Shown here piece by piece: positions 9,445 through 18,049 of a DNA stretch of 64,000 nt. The notes below the pieces were generated by a model. It ran no database searches and was not told the origin of the DNA. It saw only the letters and a list, made by a program, of their open reading frames with translations. This DNA comes from Azoarcus sp. GTDB lineage: Bacteria; Pseudomonadota; Gammaproteobacteria; Burkholderiales; Rhodocyclaceae. Where the stretch lies: assembly GCA_030656215.1 (NCBI GenBank), contig JAUSOD010000091.1:40356-104355 (forward strand), written 5' to 3'. The translations under genes were made by a program, and so were the position numbers. How positions within the stretch are numbered: the first letter of the stretch is position 1; each line of letters starts with the position of its first letter.

Positions 9445-9816
9445 ATGTCGCACCCCACGCTTCCCTCCACCGCCTCCGAACGCGGCATCCGCGTCGCACT
9501 GATCTTCGCTCTTGCCGCCGAGCGCCTGTCGGCCTTTTACGAGCACGGCCAGTGGTTCACCGAGGCACAGGGTGCGACGCTGGCGGCGGACTGGCTGTCA
9601 CGGTCGAAGCGGCAAATTCCGCTACAGGAACGGCGGGCGCTGTCGGCACTGAGCGACACCCTCGCGCGCCAGGTTCAGGGCTCGGTGTCACGCGAGGCCG
9701 GGCTGTACATTACCCACGAGATGATGGAAGCGCTCGACCCGAACTACGAGTCGGACACCGCAAAGACGCTGATGGCGGAGTGCGAGCGCCTGCTGGATGC
9801 AGACTCGGCAGATTGA
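9445..9816 (+). CDS. Hypothetical protein, 123 residues
   Basis: I do not recognise this protein. It starts at the ATG at 9445 (MSHPTLPSTASERG) and is a soluble, mostly helical protein with RVALIFALAAERLSAFYEHGQWF near the N-terminus and an acidic C-terminus (MAECERLLDADSAD). There is no signal peptide or membrane segment. The frame also opens at 9340, but that extension looks untranslated. It is followed by about 240 bases without a gene and then the tRNA-Pro terminator. Confidence 0.55.
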   Translation: MSHPTLPSTASERGIRVALIFALAAERLSAFYEHGQWFTEAQGATLAADWLSRSKRQIPLQERRALSALSDTLARQVQGSVSREAGLYITHEMMEALDPNYESDTAKTLMAECERLLDADSAD

Positions 9817-10054
9817 TGTGGTGGCTCCACCAGCCCACGTGGGCAAATCGGCGTGTAACCTGTGCGCCTGGTAAGCGGAGTCAGGCCTTATCGACAAGGG
9901 CAGTTGAAGATGGCTCACAGCTCGCTTGGGTATGATCCGTGCCCAGCACAACCCGGAAGATCCGTGTCGCGCTGGTGTCGCACCAAAGAAAATTAGCGTG
10001 ACAGTGCGACGCAGTGTCCAACGAGGATTTCTCGGCAAACCCTTGATTCCAAAA

Positions 10055-10083
10055 CAAAAAAGCCACTCTAGAGTGGCTTTTTT
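10055..10083 (-). terminator. Terminator of the tRNA-Pro transcript
   Basis: AGCCACTCTAGAGTGGCT (10061-10078) is a perfect palindrome flanked by A-tracts and T-tracts, so it can end transcription from either side. It is placed to end the minus-strand tRNA-Pro transcript. Confidence 0.8.
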
Positions 10084-10094
10084 GCGGGAATTTG

Positions 10095-10171
10095 TGGTCG
10101 GGGAAAGAGGATTCGAACCTCCGGCCCCTGCGTCCCGAACGCAGTGCTCTACCAGGCTGAGCTATTCCCCG
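10095..10171 (-). tRNA. tRNA-Pro(CGG)
   Basis: On the minus strand this 77-base segment folds as a complete tRNA. The acceptor stem pairs CGGGGAA with TTCCCCG and is followed by the encoded ACCA end. The D arm is GCTCAGCCTGGTAGAGC, the anticodon stem CTGCG/CGCAG encloses the loop TTCGGGA, and the T arm contains GGTTCGAATCC. The anticodon at positions 34-36 is CGG, which reads the proline codon CCG. Its overall sequence resembles the E. coli tRNA-Pro(CGG). It is followed downstream by a terminator. Confidence 0.97.
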
Positions 10172-10218
10172 ACGGTGTTTTTATTATTACTTCTTACTTA
10201 ACGAAGCCGAAAATTATA

Positions 10219-11271
10219 TCAGTAATTTCTGGCAACTGCAAAGTCCGATAATTGTAGCAATGCATCCCTGAAAATGGAAGGGGGTAATATCGAAATTGCG
10301 TCGATTGCCCTTTGTGCTTCGTCCCGGGCATGGCGTCTGGCCTCGTCCAGCGCTCCGGTGGCCTGGATCGCGGCGAGCACCACGGCGAAATCGTCGCGAC
10401 CGCCGTTCTCGATGGCACCGCGCACCACTGCCGCCTGTTCGGGCGTGCCATGCTGCATGACGTGGATCAGCGGCAGCGTGGGCTTGCCTTCGGCAAGATC
10501 GTCGCCGAGATGCTTGCCGGTTTCGGCCTCATCGGCTGAATAGTCGAGCACGTCGTCGATGATCTGGAAAGCGGTGCCTAGATGCATGCCGAATGCGGCA
10601 AGACGTTGCTCGGTGGCCTCGTCGGCACCCGACAGAATTCCGCCCAGGCGCGCGGCGGCCTCGAACAGCTTCGCAGTCTTGTAGCGAATGACCCGCAGGT
10701 AATCCTCGATCTCGACATCGGCATTGTGGCAGTTGAGCAACTGCAGCACTTCGCCCTCGGCAATGACGTTGGTCGCATCCGACAACACCTGCATCACGCG
10801 CATGTTGTCGACGCCGACCATCATCTGGAACGCACGGGAATACAGAAAGTCGCCGACCAGCACCGAGGCCGGATTGCCGAACAGCGCATTGGCGGTCTTG
10901 TTGCCGCGCCGCAGGTCAGACTCGTCGACCACGTCGTCGTGCAGCAGGGTCGCGGTATGAATGAACTCCACGACAGCGGCCAGCTCGTGGTGCTGGGTGC
11001 CGCGATAGCCCATGGCGCCGGCGGTGAACAGCACCAGCGCCGGGCGCAGGCGTTTGCCACCGCTGTGGATGATGTACTCCGCCACCTGTCGAATCAGGAC
11101 CACATCGGAATGAAGTCGCAGGCGGATGACCGCATCCACGGCATGCATGTCGGCGGCGATAGGCGCAAATAGCTGCTGGGCTGACAAGGCGGGACGCTCT
11201 CGGAAAAAACGGGATGGTAGGGGGGCGCTGCAACCGGCGTCAACACGGACAGCGGATTGTTCCACCGACAC
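10219..11271 (-). CDS. ispB: Octaprenyl/polyprenyl diphosphate synthase
   Basis: The 350-residue product carries both aspartate-rich motifs of trans-polyprenyl synthases: DDVVDESDLRRG and DDVLDYSADEAETGKHLGDD. It also has the substrate-binding GGKRLRPALV and DLAEGKPTLPLI. It extends farnesyl diphosphate with isopentenyl units to make the ubiquinone side chain in the cytoplasm. The frame begins with GTG at 11271. A TTG at 11187 (LSAQQLFAPIAADM) would match the usual start of the family better, so about 28 N-terminal residues may be untranslated. It lies upstream of tRNA-Pro and 12 bases downstream of the ugpQ-like gene. Confidence 0.93.
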   Translation of the reverse strand: MSVEQSAVRVDAGCSAPLPSRFFRERPALSAQQLFAPIAADMHAVDAVIRLRLHSDVVLIRQVAEYIIHSGGKRLRPALVLFTAGAMGYRGTQHHELAAVVEFIHTATLLHDDVVDESDLRRGNKTANALFGNPASVLVGDFLYSRAFQMMVGVDNMRVMQVLSDATNVIAEGEVLQLLNCHNADVEIEDYLRVIRYKTAKLFEAAARLGGILSGADEATEQRLAAFGMHLGTAFQIIDDVLDYSADEAETGKHLGDDLAEGKPTLPLIHVMQHGTPEQAAVVRGAIENGGRDDFAVVLAAIQATGALDEARRHARDEAQRAIDAISILPPSIFRDALLQLSDFAVARNY

Positions 11272-11283
11272 AACAGGACCGGC

Positions 11284-12033
11284 TCAGGCCGCGGGCATAT
11301 CCGCCTCACGCACCCGGTCCGGTCGATCGGTGATTACGCTGCCTACGCCCTGCGCCAGCAAGGCCTGGGCACGTGCGGCATCGTTCTCGGTATAAACCGC
11401 CATGTGGTAGCCGGCCGCATGCACGGATTCGATCTGCGCTGCAGTCAAGGTCCGCGATCGCGCGTGTATCGCGTGCACACCAAGTGCGGCGGCACGGTCG
11501 CACCAGTTGTCGGGTAGTTCTTCAACCAGCAACCCGTAAATCGCGCCAGGCATGACTTCCCTTGCTGCGGCGATGGCGATGTCGGAAAACGACGACAGAA
11601 CCAGCCTGGGCAACTCGATGCCATGACGCGTCCGCAACAACTCTGCCACCACCCGGCCAGTCAAGTTTTCGTGCCCGGTGGCCGGCTTGAGTTCGAGGTT
11701 CACGGCAAGCTCGAGCGCCACACATCGATCGAGCGCCGCGTCCAGCGTGGGCAGGCCTTCTCCGGCAAACCGCGAGGAAAACCAGCTACCGGCATCCAGC
11801 AAGCGCAGCTGAGCAAGTGCAGTTTCGGCAACCGGCCCGTGCCCGTTGGTGGTGCGATCGAGGGTTTCGTCATGAATCAGGACGGCTTGCCCATCGGCGC
11901 TGAGCATGACGTCGAACTCGACCCCACGGCAAGCGCAGGCTGCCGCCGCGTCGAGCCCGGCCAGCGTATTCTCCGGTGCAAGTTGGCCGCCACAACGATG
12001 CGCCAGCACCCGCGGCAACGGCCAGGCGTGCAT
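11284..12033 (-). CDS. ugpQ: Glycerophosphodiester phosphodiesterase
   Basis: Starting at the ATG at 12033, the 249-residue product has the GDPD signature: AHRCGGQLAPENT at the N-terminus, then GVEFDVMLSADGQAVLIHDETLDRTTNG with the catalytic histidine and acidic metal ligands, ELAVNLELKP, and YTENDAARAQALLAQGVGSVITDRP. There is no signal peptide, so it is cytoplasmic like UgpQ. It splits glycerophosphodiesters from phospholipids into sn-glycerol 3-phosphate and an alcohol. The gene starts 5 bases after the stop of an UgpB-like binding protein gene, so the two are probably an operon. Confidence 0.92.
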   Translation of the reverse strand: MHAWPLPRVLAHRCGGQLAPENTLAGLDAAAACACRGVEFDVMLSADGQAVLIHDETLDRTTNGHGPVAETALAQLRLLDAGSWFSSRFAGEGLPTLDAALDRCVALELAVNLELKPATGHENLTGRVVAELLRTRHGIELPRLVLSSFSDIAIAAAREVMPGAIYGLLVEELPDNWCDRAAALGVHAIHARSRTLTAAQIESVHAAGYHMAVYTENDAARAQALLAQGVGSVITDRPDRVREADMPAA

Positions 12034-12038
12034 CGGAC

Positions 12039-13340
12039 TCAGCCGCCGGAGGCGCGAACCACCGCCTCGTCGAGCGCCTCCTTGGCGGCCTTGCGATCGG
12101 CCCACACTGCACTGAGTTCCTCGTCGAGGATGCGGCGCACCTTCTGCCGCTCCACCGAGGGCTGCGAGACCGAGTCACCCGTCACCGGCTTGTTGGAAAG
12201 CTGACCGACGGCCACATTGACGTTCTCGAGATCGTCACCGAGCAGTTCGCTGCGTGAGGCGAGCAAACCGGCCCGATTGAGCGGCAGATATCCGGTTTCC
12301 CGCTGCCAGGCAACCTGGTTCTCGGCTTGCAGCCAGAAACTGACGAATCGTGCGACGCCCTTGTACTCGGCCGGCTTCTTGCCCGCGGAAACCCACATCG
12401 CGGGACCGTCGGCCAGGGTGTTCTGCGGCGCACCGGGGAAGTCGTCATAGAAGGGCAGTCGGACCACGCCGACATCGATATCGCCCTTGCGGCGGAAGTC
12501 GGTCCAGCTGTCGGAGGGCGCCGCAATGACCGCACACTCGCCACTGGTAAAGCGCTGCTCGGCCTCGCCGCTGCGATCGAACACATGCAGATAACGTGCG
12601 CGGTGCCAACTGGCCATCATCGCCACGTGCTTGACCTGAAACATGCCGTTGAACGAGGGAGCCAGCACCTTGCCGCGCATGGCGGCAACGGGTTCGTTAT
12701 GCCAGGCGCTCAGATTCTCGACCATGACGCGACCGGGCTCGGACACCGTGTACGGGCAGGTATGGCCGGCGTCGGCAAGACGCCCGAGCACGTTCTGCAG
12801 ATCGAACCAGGTCGCCGTACTGGTGGTTTCCGGATTCATCCCGGCGCGGCGCAAGGCATCACGGTTCAGATACAGCACCGGGGTCGACAGGCCGATCGGC
12901 AAGGCCAGCAACTGCCCTTTCGCATCCACCGGGGTGCGCGTCATCATGGCCGGCGGACGCAGCGTCTGTAGCGCCCCGCCCGCTTCCTTCATCAGGGCAT
13001 GCAGCGGTTTGAAGCGGGGCTTGCCGACGAGGAAGTTCTCTTCATCCTCACCCTCGAGAATCAACAGATGGGGAGCACTGGGCGAACGCCAGTCGCGCTC
13101 CGCGAGCACCACCTGGTACTCCTTGCTTTGCGCATTGAACCGTTCGACCAGCGCATTCAGGGACTCGGCACGTTCTGCCGGCAGGCGGTGGAAGAGCTCG
13201 ATCTGCTGAATCACGACCGGCTTTGTCGCGACCGGCTTCGGGGTTGCAGCCGTCACTGCGGCGGTGCTCAGGGACAGCACGGCGGCCGCACCCAGATTCA
13301 GGGCAGTGCACAATCCGGCGCTCGAAAAAAATGATCGCAT
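12039..13340 (-). CDS. Extracellular solute-binding protein, UgpB-like
   Basis: The 433-residue protein begins at the ATG at 13340 with a signal peptide (LCTALNLGAAAVLSLSTAAVTAA) and belongs to the family 1 extracellular solute-binding proteins. QIELFHRLPAERAESLNALVERFNAQ, GQLLALPIGLSTPVLYLNRDALRRAGMNPE and the ADGPAMWVSAGKKPAEYKGVARFVSFWL region resemble UgpB, the sn-glycerol 3-phosphate/glycerophosphodiester binding protein. Coupling to ugpQ supports this substrate class. No permease or ATPase gene of the transporter lies nearby, so the partners must be elsewhere or the protein has another role. Confidence 0.82.
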   Translation of the reverse strand: MRSFFSSAGLCTALNLGAAAVLSLSTAAVTAATPKPVATKPVVIQQIELFHRLPAERAESLNALVERFNAQSKEYQVVLAERDWRSPSAPHLLILEGEDEENFLVGKPRFKPLHALMKEAGGALQTLRPPAMMTRTPVDAKGQLLALPIGLSTPVLYLNRDALRRAGMNPETTSTATWFDLQNVLGRLADAGHTCPYTVSEPGRVMVENLSAWHNEPVAAMRGKVLAPSFNGMFQVKHVAMMASWHRARYLHVFDRSGEAEQRFTSGECAVIAAPSDSWTDFRRKGDIDVGVVRLPFYDDFPGAPQNTLADGPAMWVSAGKKPAEYKGVARFVSFWLQAENQVAWQRETGYLPLNRAGLLASRSELLGDDLENVNVAVGQLSNKPVTGDSVSQPSVERQKVRRILDEELSAVWADRKAAKEALDEAVVRASGG

Positions 13341-13534
13341 GGGGTGTAGTTCTCTCACAAACGGGATGGGGCCGCGATCCGCCGGAACGGAGGTCATCAG
13401 CAATTGCTGAATTATAGGCGTGCCGTGTGAGAAGTTCGTGAAGCTGTTCAAACGGTCTGCAAGAACGGGGGCGGTTCAAGTTTTCTGCAGAATTGACGTT
13501 AAGCTTCTCAACATACCTCCCACGCGGCTCCATC

Positions 13535-13930
13535 ATGCGCAAGACCATCCGCCTTCTGCTCCTGACTGCACTGCTTCCCTTGCTCTCCGGCTGCGACCAA
13601 CTGGCTGATCTGCTCGAACTGCCCAACCCGGCACGCGACGCGGCCAAGGCCGAGGCGGAGGGCCAGGCCATCGGGGGCGCCTGCCGACATGCCGGTCGCC
13701 CCCTGGAAGACTGTTACACACTCAACCCCGGGGCACAGAAGGCGGCCGTGTTTGCCGGCTGGCGGTCGATGAACGACTACATGATGGAACACAAGCTGAC
13801 GGAGGTGCCGTCACGGCTGCAAGCCCAGGGCAAGGACTCGATGCCGCCGGAGCCAACCGAGGCGCCCGCAGCGGCCACCAAACCCGCTCCAACGCCCGAA
13901 GCCCCACGCGCCAGGCCGGCAACGCGCTGA
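13535..13930 (+). CDS. Small predicted lipoprotein
   Basis: The ATG at 13535 begins MRKTIRLLLLTALLPLLSGC, a lipoprotein signal peptide with lipobox LLSGC, so the mature 112-residue protein is lipid-anchored. The middle part contains two cysteines (GACRHAGRPLEDCYTLNP) and a conserved-looking KAAVFAGWRSMNDYMMEHKL segment. The C-terminus is a proline/alanine-rich tail (PTEAPAAATKPAPTPEAPRA) that may be a flexible linker. I do not recognise the family. It is divergent from the ugpB-like gene and convergent with the aldo/keto reductase. Confidence 0.7.
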   Translation: MRKTIRLLLLTALLPLLSGCDQLADLLELPNPARDAAKAEAEGQAIGGACRHAGRPLEDCYTLNPGAQKAAVFAGWRSMNDYMMEHKLTEVPSRLQAQGKDSMPPEPTEAPAAATKPAPTPEAPRARPATR

Positions 13931-13969
13931 ACCGCGCCCCCCGGTCACAGACCAGGCGCACGAACTTCG

Positions 13970-13995
13970 GGCACAAACTCACGGCACAAACTCAA
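13970..13995. repeat. Two tandem 13-bp copies at the 3' end of the aldo/keto reductase gene
   Basis: GGCACAAACTCA occurs at 13970-13981 and again at 13983-13994 with a 13-base period. The second copy contains the reductase stop codon, read on the minus strand. It looks like a small slippage duplication. Confidence 0.6.
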
Positions 13996-15044
13996 GGCGC
14001 AGGATTGGAACAGCGCACGTGAATGGTGTCGATCGCGTCGATGACTTCATCGGACAGGACGATAGGCCAGGCATCCAGGTTCTCTTCCAGTTGCAGCACC
14101 GAACTGGCCCCGATGATGGTGCTGGCCACGCAGCCCCGCCGATAGACGAAGGCCAGCGCCAGTTGGGTGAGACTCAGGCCGTGCTTGCTGGCCAGCGCCG
14201 CATACTCGGCGACCGCGGGCTGAACCCCGGCCTTGCTGTAACGCTGACCGAAACCTTCGAACTCGGTGAGTCGCCCGCGCGCGCCGGGATCCGCCAGATA
14301 TTTGCCGGTGAGATGCCCGAACGCCAGCGGCGAGTAGGCCAGCAAACCCACCTGCTCGCGATGGCAGACCTCTGCCAGACCATACTCGAACACCCGGTTC
14401 AACAGACTGTAGGCGTTCTGCGTCGTCAACACCCGCGGCAGCCCGAACTCCCTCGCCACCCGGACGAACTCCATCACCCCCCACGGGTGCTCGTTCGACA
14501 GTCCGACATGACGAAGCTTACCCTCCTCCACCAACTCGGCCAGGGCCTCCAGCTGGGTGCGAATCGGCGTGCATTCGCGCTCTTTTCCCGGATCGTATTG
14601 CCACTGCCCAAACATCGGCTGATTGCGCTCCGGCCAGTGCAACTGGTAGAGGTCGATGTACTCGGTCTGCAGGCGCCGCAGACTCCCTTCGACTGCGGCG
14701 CGAATGTTGGTCCGGTCGAGCGCCGGCGGGCCGCCGCGTATCCAGCCCATGCTGCGCGCAGGCCCAGCCACCTTGGTCGCCAGCACCACGCTCTCACGCG
14801 GCTGGCGGGCCAGCCAGCGACCGACGATGATCTCGGTGGCACCATAGGTTTCTGCGCGCGGCGGCACCGAATACATCTCGGCCGTGTCGATGAAGTTCAC
14901 CCCGCGTTCGAGCGCCAGATCGAGCTGCGAATGGGCATCCGACTCGCCCGTCTGCTGACCGAAAGTCATGGTACCGAGACACACTGCCGATACCTGCGGC
15001 CCGCTCTCTCCGAGCACCCGATAGATCATTTCGTCACTGCTCAT
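13992..15044 (-). CDS. Aldo/keto reductase (Tas/YghZ-like)
   Basis: The 350-residue protein is a complete NADP(H)-dependent aldo/keto reductase: VCLGTMTFGQQTGESDAHSQ, then NFIDTAEMYSVP with the catalytic aspartate and tyrosine, VLATKVAG with the lysine, and YIDLYQLHWPER with the histidine. The ASTIIGASSVLQLEENL region near the C-terminus binds the nucleotide. The PPRAETYGATEIIVGRWL stretch resembles the Tas protein of E. coli. It reduces aldehydes or ketones, with the natural substrate unknown. It stands alone and is convergent with the small lipoprotein gene. Confidence 0.92.
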   Translation of the reverse strand: MSSDEMIYRVLGESGPQVSAVCLGTMTFGQQTGESDAHSQLDLALERGVNFIDTAEMYSVPPRAETYGATEIIVGRWLARQPRESVVLATKVAGPARSMGWIRGGPPALDRTNIRAAVEGSLRRLQTEYIDLYQLHWPERNQPMFGQWQYDPGKERECTPIRTQLEALAELVEEGKLRHVGLSNEHPWGVMEFVRVAREFGLPRVLTTQNAYSLLNRVFEYGLAEVCHREQVGLLAYSPLAFGHLTGKYLADPGARGRLTEFEGFGQRYSKAGVQPAVAEYAALASKHGLSLTQLALAFVYRRGCVASTIIGASSVLQLEENLDAWPIVLSDEVIDAIDTIHVRCSNPAP

Positions 15045-15135
15045 CCACTATTCTCCTGTTGATTCAAGCCGGCGCGACTTATCATGCGTCGCTTCGCATC
15101 ACCATGATACTTCAGCGCATCTGCGCACTCTGCCC

Positions 15136-16230
15136 ATGTCCGATCACAACCAGCCCACCAGTCTCAACATCTCCGGCCTGCTCGCTTACTGCCGTTCCGG
15201 CTTCGAGAAGGAGCTCGCCGCCGAGCTCGACGATCTTGCCGCAGACGCTGGGCTGATCGGCTTTGTCCGCACCGAACCGAATACCGGCTTTGCCGTGTTC
15301 GAGGCCTTCGAGCCGGTTCCGGTCTCCACCCTCGGGGATTTTGCCGACTGGCGCAAACCGGTGTTCGCGCGCCAGCTGCTACCCTGGTTCGCCAAGGTCG
15401 AGAACCTGCCCGAGCGCGATCGCGCCACCCCCATCGTCGCCGCGGTCCATGCGTCCGGGCAGCGCTTCTCCGGCATCGTGCTCGAAACCCCGGATACGGA
15501 CGAAGCCAAGCAGCAATCGGGTTTTTGTCGCCGGTTTGCGGAGCCGCTCGAAAAAGCGCTCGAAAAGGCCGGCCGCCTGCGCGCGAGCCGCACCGGCTTG
15601 CCTGCACTGCACGTGCTGTTCACCGATCAGAACACCGCCTGGCTCGCCTCCGGCCTACCCGGCATGTGCGCGCCGTGGCCGATGGGCATCCCGCGCCTGC
15701 GGATGTATTCCAACGCCCCCAGCCGCTCCACGATGAAGCTGGCCGAAGCGTTCATGACCCTGCTCTCGCCCGAGGAGCTCGAAAGCCAGCTCCGCGCCGG
15801 CCAGCGCGCGGTCGACCTCGGCGCGGCGCCCGGCGGCTGGACCTGGCAGCTCGCCAACCGCGGGCTGCGCGTGGTCGCGGTCGACAACGGCCCGATGAAG
15901 GACACCGTGATGGCCACCGAGATGGTCGAACACCTCAAGGCCGACGGTTTCACCTGGCGCCCGCAGCGTGCCGTGGACTGGATGGTGTGCGACATGGTCG
16001 AGCAGCCCAGCCGGATCGCTTCCCTGGTGGCCGACTGGATCGCCACCGGCCGCTGCCGGCATACCATCTTCAACCTCAAGCTGCCGATGAAGCGCCGGCT
16101 CGAGGCGGTCGAGCAGTGCCGCATCCTGATCCAGAAGCGACTGGCCAGCGTGGGACCCTACGACCTGCGCATCAAGCAGCTGTATCACGACCGTGAGGAA
16201 GTCACCGCGTATCTGTCACTGAAACGCTGA
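15136..16230 (+). CDS. rlmM: 23S rRNA 2'-O-ribose methyltransferase RlmM
   Basis: The 364-residue length and the two-part build match RlmM, which methylates the ribose of C2498 in 23S rRNA with S-adenosylmethionine. The N-terminal part (ISGLLAYCRSGFEKELAAEL) is the THUMP-like RNA-binding region. The C-terminal Rossmann domain has the AdoMet motif AVDLGAAPGGWTWQL, VVAVDNGPM, and the catalytic aspartate and lysine regions DWMVCDMVEQP and IFNLKLPMKRR. The start at 15136 is the ATG in MSDHNQPTS. Confidence 0.95.
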   Translation: MSDHNQPTSLNISGLLAYCRSGFEKELAAELDDLAADAGLIGFVRTEPNTGFAVFEAFEPVPVSTLGDFADWRKPVFARQLLPWFAKVENLPERDRATPIVAAVHASGQRFSGIVLETPDTDEAKQQSGFCRRFAEPLEKALEKAGRLRASRTGLPALHVLFTDQNTAWLASGLPGMCAPWPMGIPRLRMYSNAPSRSTMKLAEAFMTLLSPEELESQLRAGQRAVDLGAAPGGWTWQLANRGLRVVAVDNGPMKDTVMATEMVEHLKADGFTWRPQRAVDWMVCDMVEQPSRIASLVADWIATGRCRHTIFNLKLPMKRRLEAVEQCRILIQKRLASVGPYDLRIKQLYHDREEVTAYLSLKR

Positions 16231-16324
16231 CCCCCGGCCCGACATGAAGCCCCCCGCTGACCGGTTCGGGCCGTATCCACGCACGGCGGAAGCGCTTGTC
16301 ACAAAACGCTTTTCGGTCGTTGTG

Positions 16325-16330
16325 TATAAT
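16325..16330 (+). promoter_or_regulatory. Candidate -10 element upstream of rhlE
   Basis: A perfect TATAAT lies about 140 bases before the rhlE start, in an AT-rich patch after rlmM. No good -35 hexamer is seen at the right distance. If used, it gives rhlE a long leader of roughly 130 bases, as is common for cold-responsive helicase genes. Confidence 0.35.
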
Positions 16331-16467
16331 CATGCACTTTACAAGCACCCGGCCTGCCCCGCCCGCTTGAGCCCCTGACCGGGGACTCTCCCAAGGTGCA
16401 TGCTCATGCCACCACCACCGGGTGATGGCAACGCATCGCGGCAGGCGACACAACCAGAAAGGCGCCC

Positions 16468-17961
16468 ATGAGTTTTGCCGACCTCGGCCTCATCCCGGAA
16501 CTCCTGCAAGCCGTCGCAGACACCGGCTACACCGAACCCACCCCGATCCAGCGCCAGGCAATCCCCATCGTGCTTGCCGGCCTCGACATCCTGGGCGGTG
16601 CCCAGACCGGCACCGGCAAGACCGCCGGCTTCACCCTGCCGCTGCTCCAGCGTCTCGCTCGCCATGCCAGCACCAGCACCTCGCCGGCACGCCACCAGAC
16701 CCGTGCGCTGATCCTCACACCCACGCGCGAACTGGCGATGCAGGTCTATGAATCGGTCAAGACCTACAGCAAGCATGTGCCGCTGCGTGCCACCTGCATC
16801 TATGGCGGCGTGGACATGAAGGCCCAGGTACAGGAACTGCGCCGCGGCATCGAGATCGTCATCGCGACCCCGGGCCGCCTGCTGGACCACGTCGAGCAGA
16901 AAACCATCCAGCTCGGCCAGGTCGAGATGCTGGTGCTCGACGAAGCCGACCGCATGCTCGACATGGGCTTCATCCCCGACATCAAGCGCATCCTCGCGCT
17001 GCTGCCGGCAAGCCGCCAGAGCCTGCTGTTCTCGGCCACCTTCTCGGAAGAGATCAAGAAGCTCGCCGACCAGATGCTGAAGAACCCGCAACTGATCGAA
17101 GTCGCGCGGCGCAACATGGTGTCTGAAACCATCACCCACGTGGTGCACCCGGTTTCCGCCGGGATGAAGCGCAACCTGCTCGCCCACCTGCTGCGGCACC
17201 AGCCCGATACCCAGGCGCTGGTTTTTGTCGGCACCAAGATCGTGTGCGGCCGGCTCGCCCACTTCCTCGAGCGCAGCGGCATCTCGGCCGACGCGATCCA
17301 CGGTGACAAGGGCCAGCAGCAACGTACCGAGACGCTCGAAGCCTTCAAGGCCGGCAAACTGCGCGTGCTCGTTGCTACCGACGTCGCCGCACGCGGCATC
17401 GACATCGACGAGCTGCCCAACGTCATCAACTTCGAACTGCCGCACACCGCGGAAGATTACGTACACCGTATCGGCCGCACCGGCCGCGCCGGGCACAAGG
17501 GCAACGCGGTGTCGCTGGTCTGTGCCGAGGAAAAACACTGGCTGGCCGATATCCAGAAGCTGATCAAGCTCGAGATTCCGCAGGAGATCGTGCCCGGCTT
17601 CGACCCCGACCCCGAGTTTTTCGAAGCCGGCACCCGCCATCGTGGTCGCCGCAGCGGACCTGCCGCAAGCGCAGCCTCAATGCCGGCAGAGTCACACCGC
17701 GCCACACCGCCCGACGCCGAGCCACGCCGCCGTCCAGCCGCCTCCGCGGTTGAGCCACGTGCGGCACGCAGCAGCACAGGCAACCGTGGCCGTACGCAGC
17801 GATCGGGCATTGCCGCAGACGGCTTCGACTTCAGCAAACCCTACGAGTCATCCAAGCCGATCGCGGTCGGCACCGATGGACCGGAACATGGCGACAACAT
17901 CGCACCACGCCGCCCACAGCGCCCCATCGCCGTGCTGCTCGGCGGGCTCGGGCGGAAATAG
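16468..17961 (+). CDS. rhlE: DEAD-box ATP-dependent RNA helicase RhlE
   Basis: The 497-residue protein has the full DEAD-box core: Q motif (YTEPTPIQRQAIP), motif I AQTGTGKT at about residues 46-53, PTRELAMQ, TPGRLLD, DEAD, SAT, then DVAARGIDID and HRIGRTGRAG in the second RecA-like domain. Beyond about residue 390 is a basic, proline- and alanine-rich disordered tail typical of RhlE. It unwinds RNA duplexes in ribosome assembly and mRNA turnover. The long leader before the ATG may carry cold or auto-regulation. Confidence 0.95.
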   Translation: MSFADLGLIPELLQAVADTGYTEPTPIQRQAIPIVLAGLDILGGAQTGTGKTAGFTLPLLQRLARHASTSTSPARHQTRALILTPTRELAMQVYESVKTYSKHVPLRATCIYGGVDMKAQVQELRRGIEIVIATPGRLLDHVEQKTIQLGQVEMLVLDEADRMLDMGFIPDIKRILALLPASRQSLLFSATFSEEIKKLADQMLKNPQLIEVARRNMVSETITHVVHPVSAGMKRNLLAHLLRHQPDTQALVFVGTKIVCGRLAHFLERSGISADAIHGDKGQQQRTETLEAFKAGKLRVLVATDVAARGIDIDELPNVINFELPHTAEDYVHRIGRTGRAGHKGNAVSLVCAEEKHWLADIQKLIKLEIPQEIVPGFDPDPEFFEAGTRHRGRRSGPAASAASMPAESHRATPPDAEPRRRPAASAVEPRAARSSTGNRGRTQRSGIAADGFDFSKPYESSKPIAVGTDGPEHGDNIAPRRPQRPIAVLLGGLGRK

Positions 17962-18049
17962 GCCCGCCTGACCCGGTTATTCAACCGATTTGGCGGCAAC
18001 GCTTCAAGTATGCTGAGTCCACGCCGATATATGGGCTGAACACTTGGAC

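Noticed and set aside
9926..10201. Plus-strand open frame that would encode a 91-residue protein ending in [24 protein letters not shown]
   Set aside because: The C-terminal part is the antisense reading of tRNA-Pro, a classic false annotation. The gene is the tRNA.
13970..13995. Tandem repeats considered as a CRISPR or satellite start
   Set aside because: Only two copies and no spacers; a short duplication explains it.
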